This document shows, one piece after another, positions 10,741 to 22,600 of a DNA stretch of 64,000 nucleotides. Positions within the stretch are counted from its first letter, which is position 1. Each line of letters opens with the position of its first letter. The position numbers and the translations under genes were made by a program. The notes under the pieces are model-generated. The model did not search any database. It saw only the letters and a list, made by a program, of their open reading frames with translations, and was not told the DNA's origin. The stretch covers positions 59,253,501 through 59,317,500 of the forward strand of contig NC_134120.1 in the NCBI RefSeq assembly GCF_040939455.1, read 5' to 3'. Source of the stretch: Microcebus murinus (Eukaryota; Chordata; Mammalia; Primates; Cheirogaleidae).

Positions 10741-11238
10741 ACTGGATGGATAAGTTGATGGATGGATGAATAGAATAAGATGAGTGGGTGGATATGTGAG
10801 TGAATGAATGAATGAATGGATGGATGGTTGGATGGTTTGGATGGATGAATGGATGGATGGTTGGATGGTTTGGATGGATGAATGGATGGATGGTTGGATG
10901 GTTGGATGGTTTGGATGGATGGATGAATGGATGGATGGTTGAATGGTTTGGATGGATGGATGGATGGATGGATGGATGGTCGCATAGTTTCGATGGATGG
11001 ATGAATGGATGGATGGTTGAATGGTTTGGATGGATGATGGATGGATGGTTGCTTGGTTTGTACGGATGGACGGATGAGTAGTGAATGGATTGGTAGTTAG
11101 GTAGATGGACAGATTGATGGATAGGATGTGTGGATAAATGGATGGATGGATGAACAAATGGAAGAATTGAGAAATGGATAGATGGATGAGTGAATGGATG
11201 GATGGATGTGTGGGTGGGCGTATGGCTGGATGGATACT
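10741..11238 (+). repeat. TGGA/GGAT minisatellite with a 33-bp higher-order unit
   Basis: A TGGA-type array in which TTGG and TTTGG variants form a 33-bp unit repeated several times between about 10,810 and 11,050. Since 33 is a multiple of three, both strands stay open for long runs: an 11-residue plus-strand unit rich in Trp, Gly and Met, and a His-Pro-Ser-Ile minus-strand frame of 184 codons. These frames are a by-product of the unit length, not genes. Confidence 0.93.
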
Positions 11239-11297
11239 TACTTTCTTAGAAGAAAGTAAGCTTTCTGAAGGTAGGACTGTGCATTTTTACTTCCTTG

Positions 11298-11645
11298 GTT
11301 TTTGTTTGTTTGTTTGTTTGGGGTTTTTTTTGAGACAGAGTCTCATTCTGTTGCCTGGGCTACAATGCTGTGGCGTCAGCCTAGCTCACAGCAACCTCAA
11401 ACTCCTGGGCTCAAGTGATCCTTCTGCCTCAGCCTCCTAAGTAGCTGGGACTACAGGCATGCACCACTGTGCCCAGCTGATTTTTTCTATATATTTTTAG
11501 TTGGCCAATTAATTTCCTTCTATTTTTAGCAGAGACGGGGTGTCGCTCTTGCTCAGGCTGATTTCGAACTCCTGACCTTGAGCAATCCTCCCGCTTCGGC
11601 CTCCCAGAGTGCTAGGATTACAGGCGTGAGCCACCGCGCCCAGCC
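11298..11645 (-). mobile_element. Lemur-type Alu, antisense
   Basis: Starts with a T-rich tail and GAGACAGAGTCTC and ends GTGAGCCACCGCGCCCAGCC. It carries the reversed lineage spacer TTGGCCAATTAATTTCCTTC. Its tail contains a TTTG run. Confidence 0.92.
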
Positions 11646-12896
11646 CACTTTGTTTTTACCTGCAATGAATTCCACATACAGCCTTCACAAAATATTTCTT
11701 AACCGTAACAGAATCTGCCGGACAGCTCTGACAGGGTTATTGCTGTCAGATCCCACACATACCATGCAACATCCCTGTGAAATTCTGGCAAAATCAGTGA
11801 GAGGGAAATATAACAGCTACGCCCCCAAAAATTATACATGGAAGCTATTTTCTAAAAATTGCTATTGTTTGTACCCTTTAAATGTACTTTGAAACGTAAC
11901 TGATTAAAAAGTATATGTGCATGTATATATACATATATAATGGATATGTTATCTTTGAGGAATATGAAAGATGTTTAAGCAGGAGTGAAATAGTTTCATT
12001 TTCCTATTTAGTGTGAGCCTATCTCCTTTGGTTTCCATGCTGAATAGACAGCAACATAATTTAAGAAAGATATTTTCATAAATATTTCTTTTCATTTTTC
12101 CAAAATATAAAACTCCCCCCCTTTTGCTCTAACCAGCCAGTTAAAACCACACAGTGTAAAAGATTGTCGGGATCTCAACAGCAATTCATAAACCACAGAT
12201 TCATGGAATGAACGGGAGCCTCACGACAGCTCTCAGGACACTCCTAGTGACCCTCCTCTCCTTACACTCAAGAACATGGAGACCAGGGAAAAATCAGCCC
12301 AGAGTCACAAGGGGCCTTGACGGCAGACACCGGGAACACGGGCTGCAGTGCTGGCCTGGGCTTTTCTATCCAACAGCATGCCTTGCACTCCATGCCAACA
12401 CACAACAGCTGCGTAGGGCAGAACTCAGACTCCCCTTCCTGGGGAGCAGTCCCCTGTGCCCTCCTCTCAGGCCTTCTTCTAGCATGTCCCTCTTCATGGG
12501 ATGAGGGGTCTACTGGACCCCACCCCCATAGCCCATAGCCCATGCTCTGGGAACTCCAGACTTCACAGTTCCCTGCCCCAAAAGCCCCACCCTCACTTCC
12601 AGGACCTAGTGCGGGACTCTTGTGTGGCTTTATCCTGGTGGGTGGACCACACAATCAGTAAGCCAAAGTGGTGGCCAAGATTGTACCTGGAGCCTGGGTC
12701 ACCAAAGAAGAAGTGAAGCCAGACACCCAGCCAGAGCCCCCCCCCCCCCCCCCCGCAGGCCAGTGTGGAACGCCGAGAGGTCCGAGAACTCTGCATCTGA
12801 ATACGGCCGTTTCATAGAATAGTTTCAAAGTTGAACCTATGACATGTTTTATTTACCAATTTGTTAGCTTGATTTATAACTGCTAAATATTTAGAC
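11646..12896. other. Unique DNA, no gene seen
   Basis: AT-rich to about 12,180, then GC-rich. The part around 12,250-12,400 faintly resembles an antisense MIR but is too worn to call. A C18 tract lies at 12,737-12,754. Confidence 0.45.
12737..12754 (+). repeat. Poly(C) tract, 18 bases
   Basis: An uninterrupted run of C. The G-rich opposite strand could in principle form a quadruplex and the C strand an i-motif. Length is likely to be polymorphic. Confidence 0.9.
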
Positions 12897-14959
12897 CAGC
12901 AGTTCTCAAACATTTTGGTCTCTGGACCCCTTTACACTCTTAAAAATTATTGAGAACCCTAAAGGGTTTTCGTGTGGGATATAGCCATCAATATGTTTCC
13001 CATATTATAATCATAAACTGAGACATTTTTAAAATATTTATTCATTAACTCATTTTAGAGATAAAAATAATAGCCCATTACATGCTTATATAAGTAACAC
13101 ATGCTTAATAAACTAGCTATAAAAAAACTAACTGTTTTCCAAGACAAACCAAAAAATGTAGTGAGAAGAGTGGTATTGTTTGACAGCTTTGCAAATCTTT
13201 TTAATGCCTGGATTAAGACAAGACAGCTGAGGTCTCATTTCTGTTTTTGCCTTTAGTCTGTTGTGATGTGTTGTTTGGTTAAAGCATAAAAAGAAATTCT
13301 GGACTCCCAGAGATATGCAATTAGAAAAAGGAGGAGTATTTTAATAGCATTTTCAGATTTATGGATTTTCTTACTTGATACTACACCTTGCTACAACAAG
13401 TAGCAGTTTCCTACAGGTGAGTTGGCCAGGGTGGGAAGTGTGAGACATCCGAGGTGCAAACTCCCGGAGATGCTAGTTCTCAAGGCTGTGCAGGCACTTA
13501 CCCTCTGCTATACGCCCTTCACCCTAACGCCAGCCCTGTTAGTTGCATGTGAAATTTGAAATCTTAGTGATAAACTTTTTGTACTCTGCTCCATTACAGT
13601 TTATTCCTGTTTCTTGTACTTGGAGTGGATCTTTTGCCCGTGCATGATTGCACATGCATGGAGCCATCAGGACTGGGATTTGATTTTACCCTGTTACAAA
13701 CTAATAAATTAACTTGTTGCTGTTACACGGGTGCTGCCAAAAGACACAAGATCCCTCTGTCAGAGACAAAGGGCTTCACTACTCACAGCATGCTTACACA
13801 GCAAGCAAGGTGAGCATCCGCCTGTTCGCGCTGGTTCCCTTTGCTCTCCAAGTCCCACGAGCTGATGCAGAGGGGCTCAGGGAGGCGCCACACACCGGGA
13901 TGGTGCTGCAGCTACAGCCTGCAGCTTAGGGATCCATCTCTTTTGCAGCATGCAGTAAACAAGGCTGCTCTTTGTCTCAGAAGAAAACAGCACCTGATTC
14001 CTCAAGGCTGCTCACTACAAATATAAACCTAAGAAATAGTTTACATAAGACGAGCGTCAGAGTTTCGCACTCTTGGCACTCCCAGCAAGACCTGCAGGAG
14101 AGAACTGCAAAGAGAGTCTGAGTTCTGCTCTGTGCACAAACAGGATGCACTGGTCATTTGGAAAATATTGGTCCACTGAGTTATGCATATCCTCCAAATG
14201 TTGACATATTTCTTTAAATAATACCAAAAATCACATTCATTAAGATCATCATTAATCTCCTCAGAAAAAGTGGTTAAGTATTGAGAGTCTATCAAGCTCA
14301 TGGTGTCCAGTTCCCCTTTTTGAAAATTCTAATTTTTGCTTGAAAGCTCAAATTTTATCTTTCGGAACTACTGTCAGTTGTTTTCCTGGAAGAAATATGT
14401 TCATTTCACTCATTTCCAATAGAATGTCTTCCAAATACCCAAGTGTGAATGATCATGGTGTGACTGTCAGTCAATCTTTCAAGTAAAAATTGTATTCCAT
14501 GAAAAAGTGGCTCGTTCAGCTTGCAACTCAAACAATTGCACAAGTGTTTTTCTTTGAGACAACCGTACTTCAGAAAGTAACAGAAATATACTATGTCTAC
14601 TTCCCACGTCATGACATAAAATACTAAAAAGACATGTACTCAGGAGTCAAGATTCAATAACAGTATCACAATAATTTATACTGCTTCATCAAGGACATTC
14701 TTAGGTAAAAGTGACTTTGTTAAAAACTTAAAATATAGAACAGTAAAGAACACAGTGACTACTAGTACATTTGGGAGTCACTGCCCTGATTTGAATTAGT
14801 TTCACCCACCATTGTTTTGTACCATCAGGGCAAATGTTGACACAGTGAAAAGGTCAATAATGTCTTATTATTAATATGAAAATAGTTTTGATTTCACAGA
14901 CCCTCTGAAAAGGTCCTGGGACTGCCAGGGGCCCTCAGACCACACTGGAAGAATGATTG
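12897..14959 (-). mobile_element. Decayed full-span hAT DNA transposon
   Basis: The left end CAGCAGTTCTCAAACATTTT and the right end CCACACTGGAAGAATGATTG correspond to imperfect terminal inverted repeats of the type CAGTGGTTCTCAAAC...CACTG. The next bases inward (GACCCCTTTACACTCTTAAA) are typical of an old mammalian hAT family; the name Zaphod/Tip100 is my recollection, not checked. The flanking octamers ATTTAGAC and ATTTTCAC agree at 6 of 8 positions, as expected for a worn 8-bp hAT target duplication. Minus-strand frames at 14,041-14,301 and 14,406-14,612 look like broken transposase pieces; no intact transposase remains. Confidence 0.72.
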
Positions 14960-15344
14960 ATTTTCACATTTGATAGTTGGGCCTTTGCTCACATCCTTGC
15001 CCCAGGCCCTGTGAATTTCAGGGAAAGACCTTACAGGGGTACAAAGACCAAGCTGGAAACCACAGATACCTCCAAGGACCAAGAGGCAGAGAATCAAGAG
15101 AGCAGCCACCTGGAAGCCTGCACAGAGCAGAGAGCGCAGGTGCAGCTCTGTGGCAGCCACTCTCCCTCTCGCCAGCCGTGGCCATGGGGACATTCAGACC
15201 CAGTGTGGCCAGATCTTATATATATTTCAAGAAAAGCCAAAAACTCAGATTTTTCTGTGAAAGTGGCCAAAATTTTGAAAGTTGGCAAGTAATTCTCTTT
15301 AGAAAACAAAAATAAAACTATGGGGCTAAACAAAATATCCACAG

Positions 15345-15392
15345 ACTGGATTCAGGCTATGGGTGCCAGTCTGCAACCTCTGGTCTAGAGGG
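15345..15392. mobile_element. Possible end of a second hAT element
   Basis: GACTGGATTCAGGCTATGGGTGCCAGTCTGCAACCTCTGGTCTA resembles, in parts, the terminal CCAGTTTGCGACCCCTG type seen in mammalian hAT families. The partner end was not located. Confidence 0.3.
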
Positions 15393-15569
15393 ACAGCCAG
15401 ACACAGGAATAATCACAGTATCGTGGTAAGCTCATCTAATGGGTCCACAAAGCTCCCTGGGAGCAGAGAAAAGGGGCCTGATAGTCACAGCTTCCCTTTC
15501 CTGAGAACTTGCCAGATACCAGGGGATCCACATAAAATTGCTTCAGGTAAGCAACTTGGCAAGCCTACA

Positions 15570-15660
15570 AGGCAGGAACTATTATTATCCCCTATTTTAT
15601 AGATAAGGAAACTGAGACTTAAATTTCATAAATAAGTAGCCCAGGACCATATGATTATAC
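15570..15660 (-). mobile_element. MIR fragment, antisense
   Basis: ACTATTATTATCCCCTATTT followed by ATAGATAAGGAAACTGAGAC is the reverse of the MIR core. Confidence 0.65.
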
Positions 15661-15689
15661 CCCTACAACTCTCCCTCTCATTTTCAATT

Positions 15690-15925
15690 CTCTTGTCCCT
15701 CTAGGTTTCTTACTGCACATTAAGCAAGCACATTTCTGCCTCAGGGCCTTTGCACATGCTGTTTCCTTCTGTCTGGGATGTTCTTCCCCCAAAGGGCTTC
15801 CTCCCCAATTGCATTCAGATGTCTATTTAAAAACCAACTTCTCAGAGAGCTCTGCCCTGACTATACCTTGTCCCACACAAACACTCTGTACATTCACCCT
15901 GCTTTATTTTCTTCTTTGTGCCTAT
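15690..15925 (+). mobile_element. L2 LINE 3' fragment
   Basis: CTCAGGGCCTTTGCACATGC, then a TGGGATGTTCTTCCCCC block and a CTCAGAGAGCTCTGCCCTGA block, is the L2 3' region in order. Confidence 0.75.
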
Positions 15926-15939
15926 CTTTTTATTTACCT

Positions 15940-16310
15940 TTTTCTTTTTTTTTTCTTTTTTGTTTTTGGGGTTTTTTTGTTTTGTTTTGTTTTTGAGACA
16001 GAGTCTCACTCTGTTGCCTGACTTAGATAACCATGGTGTCAGCCTTGCTCATAGCAACCTCAAACTCCTGGGCTCACGCAATCCTCCTGCCTCAGCCTCC
16101 TGAGTAGCTGGGACTACAGGCATGCGCCACCATGCCCGGATAATTTTTTATATATATTTTTAGTTTTCCAGCTAATTTCTTTCTATTTTTTTAGTAGAGA
16201 TGGGGTCTCTCTATCGCTCAGGCTGGTCTTGAACTCCCAAGCTCAAACAATCCACCCACCCTAGCCTCCCAGGGTGCTAGGACTACAAGCGTGAGCCACT
16301 GTGCCCAGCC
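15940..16310 (-). mobile_element. Lemur-type Alu, antisense
   Basis: Long T-rich tail with TTTTG units, GAGACAGAGTCTCACTCTGT, the reversed spacer TTTCCAGCTAATTTCTTTCT, and the end GTGAGCCACTGTGCCCAGCC. Confidence 0.92.
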
Positions 16311-16407
16311 TTATATCTTGAAATTATATGATTCATGTTCCTGCTTATTTCCAATCTGGCACCCCCCACCGCCATCACCACTGGAACACAGCCCCTGTGA
16401 GAGACAG

Positions 16408-16445
16408 CCCAGCGCCTGGGACAGCGCCTGGGACAGCGCCTGGGC
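16408..16445 (+). repeat. Three copies of a 12-bp unit
   Basis: ACAGCGCCTGGG repeated three times in tandem, the first with one change. Confidence 0.85.
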
Positions 16446-16769
16446 ACCTCGTGAGTGCTCCCTAACTATGTGCTACACGGATGGAGACAGAGCACTGCTG
16501 TCACTAGACCCAAGAAAGAAACACAAGACACACACAGCCATGACTTATAAAATCCTTGCAGTCACTTCAAAAAGTTTAATGACAACAAGATGTAAAACTG
16601 CATGAGAAATAGGCACTGGCAGAGAGAAGTCAGCTGAGCAGCGAGAGCTCAGCTCTGGTGGATGGCATGCTTGGGCTCCAGACCCATTGGTCGCTGTCCC
16701 ACAGGCCCAGGCCACCCCAGGATAACTCACCCCTGCTGGCATGCCAGTAGTTTACCTATTCAATTCTTT

Positions 16770-17101
16770 TTTGTTTGTTTTTTGTTTTTTTGAGACAGAG
16801 TCTCACTCCGTTGCCCAGCCTAGGGTGCCATGGCGTCAGCCCATCTCACAGCAACCTCAAACTCCTGGGCTCAAGCAATCCTCCTGCGTCAGTCTCTCGA
16901 GTAGCTGGGACTATAGGCACGCACCACAGCGCCCAGCTAATTTTTTCTATTTTTAGTTGTTTGGCTGATTTCTTTCAATTTATACTAGAGACAGGATCTT
17001 TCTCTTGTTCAGGCTGGTCTCGAACTCCTGAGCTCAAGCAATCTTCCCACCTCGGCCTCCCAAAGTGCTAGGATTACAGGCGTGAGCCACCACGCCTGGC
17101 C
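16770..17101 (-). mobile_element. Lemur-type Alu, antisense, with target duplication
   Basis: Poly(T) and GAGACAGAGTCTCACTCC at the left, GTGAGCCACCACGCCTGGCC at the right. It is flanked by TACCTATTCAATTCTTT (16,753-16,769) and TACCTATTCAAATCTTT (17,102-17,118), a 17-bp duplication with one difference. Confidence 0.95.
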
Positions 17102-17154
17102 TACCTATTCAAATCTTTATGCACAAATATTAGTTACATACTTACCAATACAAT

Positions 17155-17960
17155 ATGAAATAGATTGATAACCCAATTTTTTTATGACCAAAAGTCTTAA
17201 AGGAGCCATCATAAAAGCCAAGAGGCCAACACATATATGAAAAGGTGTTCAACTTCACTATTCATCAGGGAAATGCAAATTGAAACCACACTGAGATACT
17301 ACAGTACTCCAGCAAGTGGCGAAAATGAAAAAGACTGACCATACCATGTGTCAACGCAGGTGTGGAGCGCCCGGACCCCTCAAGCACTATTGGTGGGCAC
17401 ATCAACAGGGACTGCCGCTGTGCAGAACTCTTTGGAGATGTCTCCTCTTTCCTAACATGTGCTGGTGTTTTGACCTGCATAGTTCTCTCTTGTTCTATAC
17501 CCGAAAGAAATGAGTGCATATATCCACTAATCAACACATTCAAGAATGTCCGTAACAACCTTATCTATAATAGTCAAAAACCCAAATAACTATCAATAAA
17601 TAAATGAGTAAATAAATTGTGGGCTAGGCTTACGATAGAATACTGTACATACACACACACACACACACACAAGCACAAAGCACAATACTCTCAACACTAT
17701 AGAACAGCTTCATTGTGTGGAGTGAAACAAGGTAGACACAAAGGGGAACGTATTGAATGATTCCATTTACACAAAGGACAAGAACAGGCAAAACTCTGTA
17801 ACGCCATAAATGAGAACGATGGTTACCTCTTGGAATAGAGGAGTGCGCAGGCTAGGAAGGCACACGAGGGAGCTGTCTGGAAATGTACCTGGGAGACGTT
17901 GATCGGGTGTGGTAAGGTGACAGACAGGGAGACACTGCCTTTGGAAGAAGATTTGTTACT
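17155..17960 (+). mobile_element. Old L1 3' fragment
   Basis: Contains the ORF2 3' landmarks TTCATCAGGGAAATGCAAAT and CACTGAGATACTACA, then the 3' landmark TGATTCCATTTACA followed by CAGGCAAAACTCTGTAA. A (CA)n run splits it at 17,650-17,671. The 5' side is truncated and all frames are broken. Confidence 0.75.
17650..17671 (+). repeat. (CA)n microsatellite
   Basis: About ten CA units inside the old L1. Confidence 0.9.
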
Positions 17961-20904
17961 CATAGCTCCCGGGAGGAGGAGGAGAACCCGGGCACAGAGG
18001 GCCACGGGGGAAGTACCAGGCCAGTCAGGAGACAGCGGGGCGAGGGGCAAGCCTGGCAGGGGCCTTCGTCGGGTTTCCGTGGGAAGGAAGGGACGACACA
18101 GGGAGGCAAGTCTGAGCATGCTCAGGAGCAGCCAGTTTGCATAATGCTGGCTCTGGGCTGTTGGAGTGTCCAGTTCCTGGCCCTGGGCAAGTTAGGGCAG
18201 GGAGAATGTTAGTGTGTGGGGGAGTTAGGTAAAGGAGGTGGCTGGGGCTTGGGCTTGGATTTGTCAGTTTGCACACAGAAGGCACTCGCAGGCGAGTTGT
18301 CTAGGAATTAGCATCCTGGGAGGGGCAGTCTCTCCCTGGCCAAGAGACCATCACGCAACGTCAAGGCCCCAGAAACACAAAAAGTAAGAAGCTTGATTAA
18401 CGCCGGAGCTGTACAGAGCACTGGCAAGCTCTCTCTGCATGTGTAAAGACTCAGTGAGTTATCTGCTTGTCATATTATAACTCATATTTTTAAAAATACA
18501 AATACAGAATTGGATTTGAAGAAGCACCAAGACAAAGGAACTCTTTGTCTCAGAAGCCACCACTCCAGCCCTCGCCGTGTTTCTCGGCGTCCGGGCCTCC
18601 TCCTCACCTCCAACCCCAGGCCCCGGCTCCAGGCACGTCCACACCCTGCAGGCACTCGGCGTGAATCTGTCTCTGCAGCGACACAGCCTCCAGCTGCCTG
18701 CCGAGAACTCAGCAAACGGTCCTGTGTCTCGCCGCTTCTCCTGAGCTGCCCTGGGCACAGCGAAAAGGAGGAGAAATCACTCCAGAGCACTGCCTGCTGC
18801 CACCGTCTCAAGCTGCTGTTATGCCTGACGCACCCCACCCCCAAGCTTCCCCCCACCTCCCGGGACATTCGAGGGCTCCATCACCACTTCCCAGAGACTG
18901 TCCATAGCCTGGATGCGGCCTGGGCAGAGGGGGTGGCCTGGGGCCCCACGCAGGCACGAGCCTGGGAGGCGCGGCCCCGACACTGGACTGGGCAGAGCCT
19001 CTTTGGCCAGGCTCCCTAGACACCCCTGCTTCTAGCAACCATGTCACCACGGACTGCAGGGTGTGTGCTCCCAGGGCCCCACCCCACCAGGCCGAGCCGC
19101 TGGTCTCCGTCTCCTGAGGCCAGCACGGGCCCTGCATGGGCAGAGCAGGGGCAGCCGGCGCTGTGGATGGGAGCAGCAGACGGCCAAGCAGGTAGTGTGG
19201 CGGTTGTCAGTGACACTGAGAGGCTGAGGCACATTCTTGGACACAACTCAGCCACCGCTGCCCACAGCTTCCAGAAGGTGCCAGAGGGTACCTTCTGTGT
19301 CACCCTATTACAGGATTCAAGCCCTTTCAGCCAAGACAAGCTCCACCACTGCCATAAGTTTGCCCCCAGTTTGACTTTGAAATGCTACATGAAACGCTTT
19401 CTTCAGTGGCCGAGCCCTGGCCGGACCAAGGGCACTCTGGGAGAGGCGGGGCAGCCAGGTGCCCCGCACAGATGGGCACACAGACGCGATGACCCAGAGC
19501 TCGGGAGCCTGCTCTGGCCACAGTGGGGCCGGGCTGGGGGACAGCCAGCGCCTGCTCAGGACAGACCTCGCTCAGTCCTGGAAGAGAAGAGCCTCAGTAT
19601 TACAGCGGCAGCGTCGAGAGGCCCTCAGCCGCACAGAGCCCGGTGGAGGCCTGTGCTGCCAGATGGGCCGGCTCATTAGGATGGGAGCGTGGTATTTCTT
19701 ATGCAAATGAGGGGAAATAAATCCATGAGAGGAATGTGAACAACAAACATGCACAGGAGCATGGAGCCCACCGGGTACTGGCTGAGAGGTGAGGGAGGGG
19801 AGGAGCAGGAGGCGGGAGAGACAGCCCCAGCGCTGCCCTCAGGGACTCTTAGCCGGGTGCTCTGGATTTATCTGCCTTGGCTGCCCAAGAGGGAAACTGA
19901 GCCTCCAGGAGCCCCATCCAAAAGCTGAGCCTAGCCTGACCCACAGCCAGGCACAGAGAGCTGCCAGGGGGCCAGAGGGCACCAGGAGCCGGGACAGGTG
20001 CAAACCCAGGCCACAGTCATCCAGCCTGGCTCAGAGCAAGTGGCCCCAGCAGACGGGGGTGGGGGGCTGCTGGCCAGACACAGCCGGCAGCCTTGGGGCC
20101 AGGAAAGACCACATGACTCAGTCCTGGGACCAGCCCTGAGGGAGCCCTCCTGTCCTACACCTCCTAGACCTCTCTTAGACACCAGGCAGGTCTGCTGCTG
20201 GAGCTGCCTGCTCCGCCCCTGCCCATTCCAGCCCTGCCCCAGTGCCCCTCTGACAATAGGCCAGACATGGGGACGGTGGTCGCTGACACACCCTCCCCTC
20301 CTCCCAGGTTTCTTGCCCATGACGGTGCTGCTAGCCCCAGCTCTCAGATACCCTCCACACCCCACCCCACCCTACCTTCCCCCACACCCGGACCACCAGT
20401 GCTAGCCATCCAATTCTCTCCTTAGGGTTCCCTCCCACGCCAGGGCCTCCCGATGCCATCTTTGCCAATCTCTGCAGGCATCAACTCCGCCCCACCAGCT
20501 CCCACCTGTCCATGTGGCCCTGTCACATCCCAAACCCCAGTGCCCTCCATGGGAACTGCAGTTCATCCATTAGTCCCTGTCTCAGGTGCCCTCCTTCCCT
20601 GCCTAATCCACCATCACGCCCTCACCTTGACTGCACTGTGCCCTGGGACAGAGCCAACGGCCTAGTAAACCCCACCGCTACCTACCAGTGTCCGGCCACT
20701 GCGGCAGGGGACAACACCGAGGACCAGGCCACTGGTATACTCAAGCTCTGACCCTGGAGCGTCAGCTATGCCATGGGACATGGGCAACAGCTCTGATCTG
20801 CCCGGGTTCACTACAGGCTCTGCCCCACCCACGGCATGGAGCCGCCTCGCTCTCAGACCACCCAGGCGATCAACCGCCTCACCCGACCCGAATCTGACAC
20901 ACCG
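17961..20904. other. GC-rich unique DNA, no gene seen
   Basis: The longest frame is 212 codons on the plus strand (19,041-19,679) and has no recognisable domain; competing frames overlap it on both strands. An octamer motif ATGCAAAT lies at 19,700-19,707, isolated and of unknown meaning. Confidence 0.5.
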
Positions 20905-21745
20905 TCTGTCACCATCACCATCACCACACACACACACACCTCCCCCCTGTCACCATCACCACACACCTCCCTCCTGTCACCATCACCACACACACCTCCC
21001 CCCTGTCACCATCACCACACACACCTCCCCGTCACCATCACCACACACACCTCCCCCCTGTCACCATAACCACACACACCTCCCTCCCGTCACCACCACC
21101 ACACACACCTCCCCCCTGTCACCATCACCACACACACCTCCCCCCGTCACCATCACCACACACACACACACCTCCCCCCTGTCACCATCACCACACACCT
21201 CCCTCCTGTCACCATCACCACACACACCTCCCTCCTGTCATCATAACCACACACACCTCCCCCCTGTCACCATCACCACACACACCTCCCCCCTGTCACC
21301 ATCACCACACACACCTCCCCCCGTCACCATCACCACACACACCTCCCCCCTGTCACCATCACCACACACACCTCCCCCCGTCACCATCACCACACACACC
21401 TCCCTCCTGTCACCATCACCACACACACCTCCCCCCGTCACCATCACCACACACACCTCCCCCCTGTCACCATCACCACACACACCTCCCCCCGTCACCA
21501 TCACCACACACACCTCCCTCCTGTCACCATCACCACACACACCTCCCCCCGTCACCATCACCACACACACCTCCCCCCGTCACCATCACCACACACCTCC
21601 CCCCTGTCACCATCACCACACACACCTCCCTCCTGTCACCATCCTCACCACACACACCTCCCCCCTGTCACCATCACCACACACACCTCCCTCCTGTCAC
21701 CATCACCACACACACCTCCCTCCTGTCACCATCCTCACCACACAC
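20905..21745 (+). repeat. CA-rich minisatellite, unit about 27-30 bp
   Basis: About 29 copies of a unit reading CACCATCACCACACACACCT followed by CCCYCCTGT or CCCCCGT. Variants that differ in the C-rich end are interspersed, and two late units carry CCATCCTCACCAC. The strand bias (no G except in TGT/CGT) is extreme. A 331-codon plus-strand frame of His, Thr, Pro and Ser runs through it; it follows from the composition and unit length and is not a gene. Confidence 0.95.
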
Positions 21746-22600
21746 TGCGTTCTTACTTGTTAGCACAAGGGAGCCAGGCAGACACTTATTGCTCTGTCCT
21801 TCCACTTGGCCACTTTGTCCTACATCCTCTCACCACCTCTCGGGCACTGCCCAACAATTGTTGCACATTTTCACTCCGTATTGTATCATCCCACCTGGCC
21901 CCTCCCTGTGTCAGCTGTCCTTTGCAGCAGCTTCCTCCACCTGCCTCAGTCACTCCAACCAGTGTCCCCGCCCCTACCGAAGCTGTTTTCATCATGGCTC
22001 CTGCTTTCTCCATCTGGTCCTCCCGCTGTTCAGTGGCTGAGGGCACAGCCTGTGGTGCGCGCCTCTTGTACTCACCATCTTCCCTGGGCTCATAGGACGT
22101 CCCACTGTGACATTTCTCCTTCCTCCGTGGTTGTTCCACCTCAGTGGCTTGATTTTTCACATCTCCGCAGCATCTCACTGTTGAGGTGCCCAGCGCTTGG
22201 TCCTTGGCCCTCTTCTCTTTCCTGACTGCACTGGCTTCCACTGTGGTCTCCAACGCAGTGGCTTCACACCACCCGCAGCCCTGCCACCGCCCAGCGCACA
22301 CCTCACGCAGACTCTCCTCGGCCCAAGGCCGTGTATCCACCTGCCCGCTGACGTCCCGCCCGGGGCGTGTGGCCACCAGCCGCGATGAAGCAGATGCCCT
22401 GCTCCTCTCTCCGCCTTTGGCAACTTGTTGACAGCAGCGTCTTCCTTCCGGTTGCCTCAATCCCTCCCTTCACACACCCCACGCAGCCCATTGGCAGCTT
22501 CTCTGCTCACCTCTCCCACCCCTCCACTGCCACCACCGGGGGCTGGTCCCCGTGACCTCCCGCCGGCCTGTGATCACACCCTTCTACCCTAGGTTAGATC
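21746..22600. other. Unique DNA, no gene seen
   Basis: Pyrimidine-rich on the plus strand with overlapping frames up to 224 codons on the minus strand, none with a recognisable domain. Confidence 0.45.

Noticed and set aside
10603..11157. A 184-codon minus-strand frame of His-Pro-Ser-Ile repeats
   Set aside because: By-product of the TGGA array with a 33-bp unit.
19700..19707. Isolated octamer ATGCAAAT as a regulatory element
   Set aside because: A single 8-mer in unique DNA occurs by chance; nothing nearby supports a promoter.
20905..21745. CRISPR-like array (regular units of about 29 bp)
   Set aside because: The units are contiguous tandem copies without distinct spacers, in primate DNA; it is a minisatellite.
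20768..21763. A 331-codon plus-strand frame rich in His, Thr and Pro
   Set aside because: It is the translation of the CA-rich minisatellite with unique edges; no start context or domain, and the opposite strand is also partly open.
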